Source: SCRT01 sp036379455 (GTDB lineage: Bacteria > Pseudomonadota > Gammaproteobacteria > Nevskiales > Nevskiaceae). From it: a stretch of DNA of 8,858 nt. The notes below the pieces were generated by a model. The model ran no database searches. It saw nothing but the letters and a program-made list of their open reading frames with translations, and was not told the DNA's origin. Position numbers and translations under genes: made by a program. Where the stretch lies: the NCBI GenBank assembly GCA_036379455.1, contig DASVGQ010000040.1:1-8858 (forward strand), written 5' to 3'. Shown here piece by piece: positions 1 through 6,789 of the stretch (the stretch's first letter is position 1; each line of letters opens with the position of its first letter).

Positions 1-138
1 TCGGCCTTCGCCGGCCGCCAGACGCTCTACGAGTACTACTTCTTCGGCGACCCGATGCGCATGGCCGGCGCCTACGTCAACACCGTCGACACCTCCGCCA
101 TCCAGGAACGCATCCGCAGCTTCCTCAAGCAGGCCTGA
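1..138 (+). CDS. C-terminal end of an HpaB-family flavin-dependent monooxygenase (5' partial)
   Basis: Only the last 45 codons and the TGA stop (136-138) are present; the frame is open to the left edge. The peptide contains GRQTLYEYYFFGDPMRMA and ends in RSFLKQA. An aromatic run followed by GDP and an Arg-Met/Ala stretch close to the C-terminus is typical of the 4-hydroxyphenylacetate 3-monooxygenase (HpaB/HpaH) family. Those enzymes are FADH2-using hydroxylases that receive reduced flavin from a separate reductase and ortho-hydroxylate phenols; 4-hydroxybutyryl-CoA dehydratase is a more distant relative. The family assignment rests on recall of this short motif, and the substrate cannot be read from it. 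A perfect palindrome starts 6 nt after the stop, so this is probably the last gene of its transcript. Confidence 0.6.
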   Translation, partial: SAFAGRQTLYEYYFFGDPMRMAGAYVNTVDTSAIQERIRSFLKQA

Positions 139-143
139 GCCTG

Positions 144-167
144 CCGCCCCGCACGCGTGCGGGGCGG
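144..167. terminator. Perfect 24-bp palindrome, probable transcription terminator
   Basis: The left half CCGCCCCGCACG is followed directly by its exact reverse complement. As RNA it would fold into a 10-bp, nearly all G:C stem with a CGCG loop. It begins 6 nt after the stop of the HpaB-like gene, and the next gene (292-615) points towards it. No T-run follows on either strand, so it is not a classical intrinsic terminator, but very GC-rich genomes often use such hairpins, and a symmetric one could serve both convergent genes. A dimeric protein binding site is the alternative. Confidence 0.55.
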
Positions 168-251
168 ACTCGCCGGCGTACGGCCCCGAGCGCCGCTGCG
201 TGCATGCCGCCGTCTGCGCCCGACGGTGAGCCAGTCATCCTGTCGGAAGCG

Positions 252-268
252 AGACGACTTTCTCGTCT
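252..268 (-). terminator. Small hairpin downstream of the 292-615 gene
   Basis: AGACGA (252-257) and TCGTCT (263-268) form a 6-bp stem around a 5-nt loop. On the minus strand it lies 23 nt after the stop codon of the hypothetical gene 292-615. No T-tract follows in that direction, so termination is only a possibility. It may instead protect the mRNA 3' end. Confidence 0.25.
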
Positions 269-291
269 GCGCAGGCCTTGCGCGCCGCCGG

Positions 292-615
292 CTACGCAGC
301 AGGGTCCTCCGCATCCGACGCACGGCGCCGACGCTTCTCGTCCACCGCGGCGACATACGCCAGCGCCGCCAGATCCTGGATGGTGGCCAGCACCTCGTCA
401 AAGTGCGTGAGCGTCCAGCCCTGCGCGTAGTGCGGCAGATCTCCACCGCTGGCGTTCATGTCTTGCTTGAGGCGCCGCGCGTCCCCGCAACAGCGCTCGA
501 AGCGATTCACGTCCGCCACGAGTGCCGCCAGCTGCAGGCGCGGGAAGGACAGCCCGCCGACCTCGACGAACTCCGCCGCGCGATTGACGCCGGTACTCAC
601 GTGTTCTATCAGCAT
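292..615 (-). CDS. Hypothetical protein, 107 residues
   Basis: I do not recognise this family. The product starts MLIEHVSTGVNRAAEF and ends in a charged tail with four consecutive arginines (EKRRRR) followed by an acidic stretch. There is no signal peptide or membrane segment. A Cys-Cys pair (FERCCGD) sits near the middle. The composition is balanced, unlike the arginine-rich frames on the opposite strand, and mostly helical in character. The start at 613-615 was chosen because GGAGG lies 6 nt upstream on the minus strand. The in-frame ATG at 658-660 would add 15 Ser/Arg-rich residues and has no ribosome binding site. The gene stands alone, convergent with the HpaB-like gene and divergent from the lipoprotein gene. 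That it is a real gene is likely; its function is unknown. Confidence 0.55.
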   Translation of the reverse strand: MLIEHVSTGVNRAAEFVEVGGLSFPRLQLAALVADVNRFERCCGDARRLKQDMNASGGDLPHYAQGWTLTHFDEVLATIQDLAALAYVAAVDEKRRRRASDAEDPAA

Positions 616-621
616 CTCCCA

Positions 622-626
622 CCTCC
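622..626 (-). promoter_or_regulatory. Ribosome binding site deciding the start of the 292-615 gene
   Basis: On the minus strand GGAGG is followed by 6 nt and then ATG (615-613). This is a near-ideal Shine-Dalgarno spacing and is the reason for preferring the internal ATG over the upstream one at 660. Confidence 0.6.
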
Positions 627-854
627 GCGCCTTGGAACGTCGCGACGTCGACAGGTTCATACGCCGCGGTGCAGACGTAACGTCGAGGCACTCAAGGAGG
701 TACTCGCAGGGACGTTTGCGGCGCGTTGACGTGCGGGTCTACGCCCTCGCAGGTCGCGGGTTGCTCAGCCTGCCTTGCCCGTACGCGCCGTCACGGGAGT
801 CAAATCACTTCAGAAGCGGTCCCACGGATGGCAGTCGGGATGTTGTGCGTGGTG

Positions 855-1337
855 ATGCGCTTCGATCGCTCCCGGCAGCGCCTCGTGAAGGGCTGCCTCG
901 TGTGCCTGGCGACGATCGGTCTCGCGGCGTGCAGCACTCTGCCGAACGTGAGCTTCTGGGCGTCGAACACCTATCGCGCCGTGCCGCCCATCGTCACATC
1001 AGCGTGCGCTTATCCGTTCTACGAGTGCGGCGGCATGTACGGCCTCGGCAGCCCGTGGGGCTTCAGCAACTTCTACGGCCCCGGCTATTTCCACGCGGTA
1101 CGGCTGCATCACCGAGCGCATGCCCCGCGTGACCACTTCCAGCGCCTCAACCACTTTCATCGACCTGACGCCGCGTACGGAATGCTCTCTTTCCATTCCG
1201 GCCTTCCGCGCACCTTCCAGCCGGGTCCGGTTCACGCAGATCGAGGGGCCATGCGGTCGACGCTCAAGCCCGGCGCCATGGGGTGCGGCGCCCTCCGTCG
1301 GTGGCATCGGTTCGGATCAACGACCGGAAAGCGCTGA
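855..1337 (+). CDS. Predicted lipoprotein of unknown function, His-rich
   Basis: From the ATG at 855 the product has 160 residues. The N-terminus is basic (MRFDRSRQRLVKG), followed by a hydrophobic core and the lipobox LAAC with the lipidated cysteine at residue 26, so it should be anchored in the membrane by signal peptidase II processing. The mature part begins CSTLPNVSFW. It contains an aromatic/Gly-rich stretch (YGLGSPWGFSNFYGPGYF), then a His/Arg-rich stretch (LHHRAHAPRDHFQRLNHFHRP) and a basic C-terminus. No known domain was recognised. Upstream in-frame ATGs at 828 and 840 would only lengthen the n-region; no candidate has a strong ribosome binding site, so the start is uncertain. The histidines might bind metal, but they show no recognised metal-binding motif. 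It lies 173 bp upstream of the dehydrogenase, same strand, with no sign of coupling. Confidence 0.5.
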   Translation: MRFDRSRQRLVKGCLVCLATIGLAACSTLPNVSFWASNTYRAVPPIVTSACAYPFYECGGMYGLGSPWGFSNFYGPGYFHAVRLHHRAHAPRDHFQRLNHFHRPDAAYGMLSFHSGLPRTFQPGPVHADRGAMRSTLKPGAMGCGALRRWHRFGSTTGKR

Positions 1338-1510
1338 AGCGGCATCGTCGCGACACGCCACATCGAAGACACTACCGCGCGCTTGGGACACGCCGCACCG
1401 CGACGCCGCGTCCGTTGGTGGGACAATGCACGACGCGCCATGCACTACGAATGGCCGTGCGGCGACACATACGCAACCGGGCCCAACCAGACCCAAGGCA
1501 GATATCAACA

Positions 1511-2548
1511 ATGACGGAACAACGCTTCCCGGCAACTCTGATCGCCGGCGACGGCATCGGCCCAGAGATCATGGAAGCCGCGCTGGAAGTGCTGGAAGCG
1601 CTCGACGCACCCTTCGACTGGGATCGCCAGGTCGCGGGCATGGCGGGCATCGACGCCCGCGGCGACCCGCTGCCGAAGGCCACGCTGGATTCGATCCACC
1701 GCACGCATCTCGCCCTGAAAGGGCCGTTGACCACGCCGGTGGGCGGCGGCTACCGATCCTCCAACGTGCGACTGCGGGAAACCTTCAAGCTCTACGCGAA
1801 CGTGCGGCCGGTGCGCACGATCCTGCCGGGCGGCCGCTACGAGAAAGTGGATCTGGTAGTCGTGCGCGAGAACCTCGAGGGGCTGTACACCGGCCTCGAG
1901 CACTACATTCCGATCGACGACGAACCGCACGCCGTGGCGCTGGGCATCGGCGTGAACACGCGTGAGGGCATGCGGCGCATCCTCACCTACGCCTTCGAAT
2001 ACGCGCTGAGCCACGGCCGGCGCAGGGTGACGCTGGTCCACAAGGCCAATATCCTCAAGGCGCTGACCGGCATCGTGCTGGAGACCGCGCGGCAGATCTA
2101 CGCCGAGCGCTACGAGGGCCGCGTCGAATTCGGTGAGGTCATCGTCGACGCCTGCGCGATGAAGCTGGTGCTGGACCCCACCCAGTTCGACGTGCTCGTG
2201 ACGACCAACCTGTTCGGCGACATCATCTCCGACCTGTGCGCGGGCCTGGTCGGCGGCCTCGGGCTCACGCCCGGCGCGAACATCGGACACGACGCCGCGA
2301 TCTTCGAGGCGGTCCACGGCAGCGCGCCGGACATCGCCGGCAAAGGCATCGCCAACCCCACCGCGCTGCTGCTCGCCGCCGCGTTGATGCTGGAACACGT
2401 AGGCCTGCCGGAGCGCGCGGTGCGATTGCGGGATGCGATCAACGCCGTGCTCAACGACGACAAGGTGCGCACGCCGGATCTCGGCGGCAGCGCCTCGACG
2501 AGGGACTACACGCACGCGCTCGTAGCGCGGCTCAAGGCGGAACGCTGA
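1511..2548 (+). CDS. Isocitrate dehydrogenase, NAD-dependent type
   Basis: The 345-residue product belongs to the isocitrate/isopropylmalate dehydrogenase family and should convert isocitrate to 2-oxoglutarate and CO2 in the cytoplasm (TCA cycle). The N-terminal GDGIGPEI is at residues 13-20. Substrate-site residues align by spacing with E. coli Icd: S83, N85, R89, R99, R119, Y126 and K178 match S113, N115, R119, R129, R153, Y160 and K230. The metal aspartates D237 and D241 lie in the family signature starting NLFGDIISD. HGSAPDI at 269-275 puts Asp-Ile (274-275) where the NADP enzyme of E. coli has Lys344-Tyr345, which indicates NAD preference. Length and sequence fit the roughly 340-residue bacterial NAD enzymes rather than the longer E. 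coli form. The start ATG gives a standard N-terminus (MTEQRFPATLIAGDG), although only a weak AAGG lies upstream. It stands alone. Homoisocitrate dehydrogenase is a less likely alternative. Confidence 0.88.
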   Translation: MTEQRFPATLIAGDGIGPEIMEAALEVLEALDAPFDWDRQVAGMAGIDARGDPLPKATLDSIHRTHLALKGPLTTPVGGGYRSSNVRLRETFKLYANVRPVRTILPGGRYEKVDLVVVRENLEGLYTGLEHYIPIDDEPHAVALGIGVNTREGMRRILTYAFEYALSHGRRRVTLVHKANILKALTGIVLETARQIYAERYEGRVEFGEVIVDACAMKLVLDPTQFDVLVTTNLFGDIISDLCAGLVGGLGLTPGANIGHDAAIFEAVHGSAPDIAGKGIANPTALLLAAALMLEHVGLPERAVRLRDAINAVLNDDKVRTPDLGGSASTRDYTHALVARLKAER

Positions 2549-2811
2549 CGGCGACCTGTCTCGGTGGACGCGCGGGTGCCACGCGGCGCCGGCCCTGTCC
2601 GCGTGTAGCACCGCGTCACGGGCACGCATCCGGGGGCTGGCGGCCCGGCACGCTTCTCGCTACGCGAATCGAAGCGCGCAGTCGTTGACCTGCCGCAGTG
2701 CCGCATGCTGCGTCGGCGTGTAGGCTAGCGCGCTCAAGCGGCGCGGCCCGCGTTGTCCGCGAGCAGAACGTGCCGCAGCGACGAGACCACACACGCACAA
2801 GAGGGCTGATG

Positions 2812-3117
2812 ATGAACGTGGATCCAAAGGAAATGCGGCGTCTCGCCGACGAGGCGACGACTGCGGACGTCGCTGCGATGCAGGCAGCGTTGAAGCTTCG
2901 CAACGACATGCTGCGGGCGGCCGCCGAAGCCATGGATCAGGTGGAATCCGACCTGCGCGAGATCCGTCGCTCCATCCGTCACGCGCCGATGCAGTATTCG
3001 ACCGCGGACGGTCGCCTGCCCAGCAACGACTTCAAGTTCACGCCGAAGACCATGATCTCCTTCGTGCCGCTCGATGAAGGCGGCGATCCCGTGCCGGTGG
3101 ACGAAAGCCTCAAGTAA
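2812..3117 (+). CDS. Hypothetical protein, 101 residues, helical N-terminal half
   Basis: I do not recognise this family. AGAGGG at 2800-2805 lies 6 nt before the ATG at 2812; an adjacent ATG at 2809 would add one Met. Residues 1 to about 57 are rich in Ala, Glu, Arg, Asp and Leu (NVDPKEMRRLADEATTADV onwards) and look like one or two amphipathic helices, possibly a coiled coil. The rest (roughly 58-101) is polar with Pro, Gly and Asp and is probably extended or disordered, ending in DESLK. No signal peptide, membrane segment or cysteine is present. It is separated from the dehydrogenase by 263 bp and converges with the livF end of the transporter operon, so it is probably monocistronic. The balanced composition and good ribosome binding site support a real gene. 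Confidence 0.55.
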   Translation: MNVDPKEMRRLADEATTADVAAMQAALKLRNDMLRAAAEAMDQVESDLREIRRSIRHAPMQYSTADGRLPSNDFKFTPKTMISFVPLDEGGDPVPVDESLK

Positions 3118-3146
3118 CGGGCGCGACGGCAGCGATCCTGCGCCCG
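3118..3146 (+). terminator. Hairpin directly after the 2812-3117 gene
   Basis: CGGGCGC (3118-3124) begins right after the TAA stop and pairs perfectly with GCGCCCG (3140-3146) across a 15-nt loop. There is no T-run, so it may be a weak terminator or an mRNA-end stabiliser. Its position at the end of the gene is the main support. Confidence 0.35.
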
Positions 3147-3258
3147 ACTACCGCGCGCCGCGATCCACGCAGCACGCGCGTCGATGTACGACGGAATCAC
3201 TCGCCTGCTTGAACCGGGCGGCTCGGGACCGTCGGCGCCAAGGGCTCTTGTCGAAATC

Positions 3259-3276
3259 CGCCGTTCCCGAACGGCG
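3259..3276 (-). terminator. Probable terminator of the liv operon
   Basis: CGCCGTT (3259-3265) and AACGGCG (3270-3276) form a 7-bp stem closed by a 4-nt loop. Read on the minus strand it starts 24 nt after the livF stop and is followed by GATTTCG, a short T-tract and the best one near any hairpin in this window. The position at the end of the last transporter gene fits an intrinsic terminator. Confidence 0.5.
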
Positions 3277-3300
3277 CCGGCGTGCCGCGGTCACCGGCGG

Positions 3301-4011
3301 CTACGCGCCGAGATACTTTTCCCGCGCCTGAGCGTCGGATCGCAGTGCGTCGGAGTCGCCGCTCCACACGATCCTGCCCTTCTCGACGATGTAGTGGTGG
3401 TCCGCGAGGCGCAGCAGCGGCGCCAGGTTCTTGTCGATGAGCAGGATCGCCATGCCCTCCGCGCGCAGCGTGCCCAACGCCTCCCAGATCTCCTGGCGGA
3501 CCCGGGGCGCGAGGCCTTCCGTGGCTTCGTCGAGGATCAGCAGCCGCGGATTCGTCATCAGCGCGCGCGAAATGGCGAGCATCTGCTGTTCGCCGCCCGA
3601 AAGCTGGTCCCCGTAATGGGACAGGCGTTCCTGCAGGCGCGGGAACAGGCCGTAGATCCGCGCGAGCGTCCACGGCTTGGCGGCGCCGAGGCGATTGGCG
3701 GCGGTCGCGATGAGGTTTTCCTTGACCGTCAGGTTGGGAAAGATCTGGCGTCCTTCAGGCACCAGCCCGATGCCGCCCTTCGCCACACGGTAGCTCGGCA
3801 GGTTCTGGATCTCGCTCCCGTCGAAGCGGATCCTTCCCTGCCACGTTGGTTGCATCCCCATGATCGACTTGACCGTCGTCGTCTTGCCCATGCCGTTGCG
3901 GCCCAGCAGCGTAACGCACTGGCCGGCATGGACTTCGAACTGCATGCCGTAAAGCACCTGGCTGTGCCCGTAGCCGGACGCCAAGTCCTCCACCGCCAGC
4001 AGCCTGCTCAT
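3301..4011 (-). CDS. livF: HAAT-type ABC importer ATP-binding protein LivF
   Basis: This 236-residue cytoplasmic ATPase powers the importer together with LivG. Walker A GRNGMGKTT is at residues 37-45, the Q-loop region is around residues 85-90 (PEGRQIF), the signature LSGGEQQ at 137-143, and Walker B RLLILDE at 156-162. PEGRQIFPNLTVKENL is characteristic of LivF, and the length is usual for the family. The usual switch histidine is replaced: residues 191-195 read LIDKN, where LivF proteins commonly have EQN. The ATG overlaps the livG stop by 4 bp (ATGA), implying translational coupling. It is the last gene of the operon and is followed by a hairpin. Function is clear at family level; the transported substrate is not encoded here. 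Confidence 0.95.
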   Translation of the reverse strand: MSRLLAVEDLASGYGHSQVLYGMQFEVHAGQCVTLLGRNGMGKTTTVKSIMGMQPTWQGRIRFDGSEIQNLPSYRVAKGGIGLVPEGRQIFPNLTVKENLIATAANRLGAAKPWTLARIYGLFPRLQERLSHYGDQLSGGEQQMLAISRALMTNPRLLILDEATEGLAPRVRQEIWEALGTLRAEGMAILLIDKNLAPLLRLADHHYIVEKGRIVWSGDSDALRSDAQAREKYLGA

Positions 4012-4769
4012 ACTGGAACGTCCTCGTCACCGAGGTAGGCCTCACGGACTTCGGGGCTGTGGCGGATGGTATCGGCGTCGCCGCAGCAGATCACCCTGCC
4101 GTAGCACAGCACGCTGATGCGATCTGCCAGGGCGAAGACGGCGTCCATGTCGTGTTCGATCAACAGGATGCCGTAATGGGCCTTCAGCCTTTCAAGAAGG
4201 CGGAGCATCATGTCCGACCCCGTATCCCCGCGCCCCATGCCGGCCATGGGTTCGTCGAGCAGCAGCACCTTGGGCTGCGCCGCGAGCGCCATGGCGATCT
4301 CCAGCTGCCGCTGCACGCCGTAAGGCAGCGCCATGGCGAGCGTGTCGCGCTCATCCTGCAGTCCGAGCAATTCGAGAATGGCGGTAGCGCGCTCGACCAA
4401 CGACCGGGTCTTCGTCGCTGGCGTCCAGAAGCGGTAGCCGTGGCCCGCGCAGCCCTGCACTGCCAGCACCGCGTTCTCGAGTACGGTGAACTTCTGGATC
4501 ACCGAAGTGATCTGGTAGGACCGGCCGATCCCCGCGCGTACGCGCTGCGCCTGGCTGAGCCCGTCGATGGCGCGCCCCTCCAGCGTGATGCTGCCCTCGT
4601 CGCTGGCAACTTCTCCCATGATCTGGTTGATCAGGGTGGTCTTGCCGGCGCCGTTCGGGCCGATGATGGCGTGCAGCTCCCCCGACTCGATATCGAGGTC
4701 GACGTGATCCGTCACCAGCAGCGCGCCGTAATACTTCACGAGCCCGCGGATGGAAAGCAGCGCCGCCAT
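4008..4769 (-). CDS. livG: HAAT-type ABC importer ATP-binding protein LivG
   Basis: This 253-residue ATPase is the partner of LivF on the inner face of the membrane. Walker A GPNGAGKTT is at residues 37-45. The signature takes the LivG-typical form LPYGVQRQLE (148-157) instead of LSGGQ. Walker B VLLLDEP is at 168-174 and the switch histidine is H206 in IEHDM. The D-loop region reads MAGMGRGDTG rather than the commoner AGLNPEET type, a mild divergence. GRSYQITSVIQKFTVLENAV is the expected Q-loop region. The start lies 1 nt after the livM stop codon, and its own stop overlaps the livF start, so it is translated within the same operon. Confidence 0.95.
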   Translation of the reverse strand: MAALLSIRGLVKYYGALLVTDHVDLDIESGELHAIIGPNGAGKTTLINQIMGEVASDEGSITLEGRAIDGLSQAQRVRAGIGRSYQITSVIQKFTVLENAVLAVQGCAGHGYRFWTPATKTRSLVERATAILELLGLQDERDTLAMALPYGVQRQLEIAMALAAQPKVLLLDEPMAGMGRGDTGSDMMLRLLERLKAHYGILLIEHDMDAVFALADRISVLCYGRVICCGDADTIRHSPEVREAYLGDEDVPV

Positions 4770-4770
4770 G

Positions 4771-5760
4771 TCAACGGCGCCGCCGCCCGCGCAGGTCGGC
4801 GAGGCTCCAGATCCCGTTGCGCAGGAACAGCACGATCAGCACGATGATCACGCCCATCGGCGCGAGCCAGTGCGAGGTCACGGCCTGCAGGCCGATCTCC
4901 ATCAACAGGAACGCCGCGGCGCCGACGACCGGCCCGACCAGCGTCCCCATGCCGCCAAGCAGCACCATGATGATGAGGTCGCCCGACACCATCCAGTTCA
5001 GGTAGTCCGGCGACGCGTAGGACGTGAGGTTGGCGAGGAAGTAACCCGCCAGACCGCAGATCACCGCCGAAAACACGTAGGCCAGCAGGCGGTAGCCGGT
5101 CGGCGCGGTGCCCACTGCGCGCACCCGCCGTTCATCGATGCTCGCCGCCCGCAGGATCAATCCGAAGCGCGACGGGATCAGCCGCGCCAGCAACAGCAGC
5201 ACGACGCCCAGCGTCGCCAGCAGCGACAGGTAGAGGGCAAAGGCGTTGCCGGTGAGCGCACCGAAGTTGCTGAGCTGGTGCACCGTGAGCCCCTCGTCGC
5301 CGCCGTACTGCTTGAGTCCGAGCGCCAGGTAATACAGCATCTGCGCCAGCGCCAGCGTGATCATGATGAAGGCGATGCCGCGCGTGCGCAGCACGATATA
5401 GCCGACGATGGTCGCGACGATCGCCGTGATGCCCACGGTCAGCGCGAGATGCACAACACCGTTGTCGTAGCCGTAGTGCGATGCGATCGCCACGCAGTAC
5501 GCACCCAATCCGATGTACATGGCGTGGCCGAAGCTCACCATGTTGCCGAAGCCGAGCGCGAGGTTCAGTCCGACGGCCGCAAGCGCGAACACCAGAATGC
5601 GGCTGGCAAGTACCAGGAGATACGGCCGCGCGGTCATCCCCGACACCACCGGCACCAGCAGCAGCAGCGCGAAGACCACCACCGTGAGCACGACGTAGCG
5701 AGCGCGCCGCGGCCCGGCCAACCCGCGCTCCGCAACCCCGTTGACGATGCCCTGTGCCAT
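4771..5760 (-). CDS. livM: HAAT-type ABC importer permease LivM
   Basis: This 329-residue inner-membrane permease pairs with LivH to form the channel. A short basic N-terminus (PRRAR, 17-21) precedes the first membrane segment (about 22-40). Further hydrophobic segments lie at roughly 47-70, 73-92, 104-124, 128-148, 176-194, 224-246, 261-291 and 301-315. The LivM hallmark GLNLALGFGNMVSFGHAMY is at 64-82. The cytoplasmic coupling loop is at about 197-224 (SRFGLILRAASIDERRVRA), and GGMGTLVGPVVGA at 269-281 is also typical. The C-terminus ends in four arginines. A GAGGA about 11 nt upstream of the ATG may serve as ribosome binding site. It follows livH by 13 bp and ends 1 nt before livG. Confidence 0.94.
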   Translation of the reverse strand: MAQGIVNGVAERGLAGPRRARYVVLTVVVFALLLLVPVVSGMTARPYLLVLASRILVFALAAVGLNLALGFGNMVSFGHAMYIGLGAYCVAIASHYGYDNGVVHLALTVGITAIVATIVGYIVLRTRGIAFIMITLALAQMLYYLALGLKQYGGDEGLTVHQLSNFGALTGNAFALYLSLLATLGVVLLLLARLIPSRFGLILRAASIDERRVRAVGTAPTGYRLLAYVFSAVICGLAGYFLANLTSYASPDYLNWMVSGDLIIMVLLGGMGTLVGPVVGAAAFLLMEIGLQAVTSHWLAPMGVIIVLIVLFLRNGIWSLADLRGRRRR

Positions 5761-5773
5761 GGATCGTCCGTCC

Positions 5774-6694
5774 TCAGCCCTGCCGGACAGGGAACAGGCC
5801 CGCCGGCTTGAAGCTCAGCACGATCACCATGAGGACGTAGACGGCCATGGACGACACCGCGGCACCCAGCGTGCTGGCGGGCCCCGGCGGCAGCACCTGG
5901 CCCAACACCGTCGGCACGTAGGAACGGCCGAGGGTGTCCACCAGCCCGACGACCAGTGCTCCGAGAAACGCGCCGCGGATGGAGCCGATGCCACCGATGA
6001 CGATCACGACCAGGGTCAGGATCAGCACCGAATCCCCCATGCCCGACTGCACCGAGCGCAGCGGCGCGATCATGGTCCCCGCCAGACCGGCCAGTCCGAT
6101 CCCGAGCGTGAAGACAAAGGTATTCAGCCAGCCGATGTTGATGCCCAACGCCGAGACCATCGGCCGATTGCTTGCGCCGGCGCGGATCAGCATCCCGATC
6201 CGCGTGCGCTCGATCAGCAGGTACATGGCAGCGGCAACCACAAGACCCACGCCGACCACCACCAGCCGGTAGACCGGATAGGGCAGGCCCAACAGCCATA
6301 CCGGGCCACTCAGCATGGCCGGCAGCGTCATGGAGATGGGTGCCGGCCCCCAGATGATCTGTACCAATTCATTGAGGAACAGCATGACGCCGAAGGTGGC
6401 CAGCACCTGATCCAGGTGTTCACGCCGATACAGTCGGTAAAAGCCGAGGCGGTCCAGCAGGACGCCCAGCACCATGCCGCCGACGACGCCGGCGACGATG
6501 GCCAGCAGAAAGGAGTTGGTCGCGCCGTAGGCTGCCACCGCGAAATAGGCGCCCATCATGTAGAGGGCGCCGTGCGCGAGGTTGATGAAGTTCATGATGC
6601 CGAAGACCAGCGTCAGCCCGGCCGCCATCAGGAACAGCAGAATGCCGAACTGCACCCCGTTGAGCACCTGCAGGAGCAGCAGCAGGCCGCTCAT
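5774..6694 (-). CDS. livH: HAAT-type ABC importer permease LivH
   Basis: This 306-residue inner-membrane permease is strongly hydrophobic throughout. LNGVQFGILLFLMAAGLTLV (11-30) followed by FGIMNFINLAHGALYMMGAY (31-50) is the LivH hallmark. The coupling loop is at about 164-190 (TRIGMLIRAGASNRPMVSALG) and GGIGSIRGAFLGA at 234-246. The C-terminal LSFKPAGLFPVRQG is also typical. The start at 6692-6694 was chosen because MSGLLLLLQVLNG is the normal N-terminus and GAGGG lies 8 nt upstream. An upstream in-frame ATG at 6790 would add 32 polar Arg/Gly-rich residues not expected in this family. A 61-codon frame ends in an ATGA overlap with this start. livK lies 243 bp upstream; livM follows after 13 bp. 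Confidence 0.94.
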   Translation of the reverse strand: MSGLLLLLQVLNGVQFGILLFLMAAGLTLVFGIMNFINLAHGALYMMGAYFAVAAYGATNSFLLAIVAGVVGGMVLGVLLDRLGFYRLYRREHLDQVLATFGVMLFLNELVQIIWGPAPISMTLPAMLSGPVWLLGLPYPVYRLVVVGVGLVVAAAMYLLIERTRIGMLIRAGASNRPMVSALGINIGWLNTFVFTLGIGLAGLAGTMIAPLRSVQSGMGDSVLILTLVVIVIGGIGSIRGAFLGALVVGLVDTLGRSYVPTVLGQVLPPGPASTLGAAVSSMAVYVLMVIVLSFKPAGLFPVRQG

Positions 6695-6771
6695 CTTCGT
6701 GGCCCTCGATCCTGCGCGTGGTGAGCCACCATACGGCCCGCGCAGCGCGAGGACCGCGCCCGCGGACTGGC

Positions 6772-6789
6772 TGCGCGCAGTAGCGCGCA
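6772..6789. repeat. Hairpin between livK and livH
   Basis: TGCGCGC (6772-6778) and GCGCGCA (6783-6789) form a perfect 7-bp stem with a 4-nt loop, 78-95 nt upstream of the livH start. It could affect readthrough from livK into livH or protect processed mRNA ends. No T-run follows. In such GC-rich sequence chance pairing is possible. Confidence 0.3.

Noticed and set aside
694..701. Perfect AAGGAGGT Shine-Dalgarno-like sequence
   Set aside because: No ATG, GTG or TTG lies at usable spacing downstream, so it is probably a chance match.
157..729. Plus-strand open frame of 190 codons across the hypothetical gene
   Set aside because: Very arginine- and proline-rich with no domain. It is the mirror of the better-supported minus-strand gene 292-615 and of GC-rich DNA that rarely yields stops.
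1505..2629. Long minus-strand open frame opposite the isocitrate dehydrogenase
   Set aside because: It lies antisense to a clearly conserved enzyme, and its product is rich in Arg, His and Val without recognisable motifs. This is a typical GC-rich shadow frame.
2630..2648. CCGGG/CCCGG inverted repeat after the dehydrogenase
   Set aside because: Only a 5-bp stem with a 9-nt loop, 82 nt beyond the stop and with no T-run. Too weak in such GC-rich DNA to call a terminator.
2685..2713. TTGACC resembling a -35 box upstream of the 2812-3117 gene
   Set aside because: No -10-like hexamer occurs at 16-18 bp spacing; the nearest candidate, TAGGCT, is too far downstream.
4750..5811. Long plus-strand open frame opposite livM
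   Set aside because: The product is dominated by Gln, Asp, His and Arg and is antisense to a conserved permease. The neighbouring frame 5741-6724 opposite livH is the same kind of artefact.
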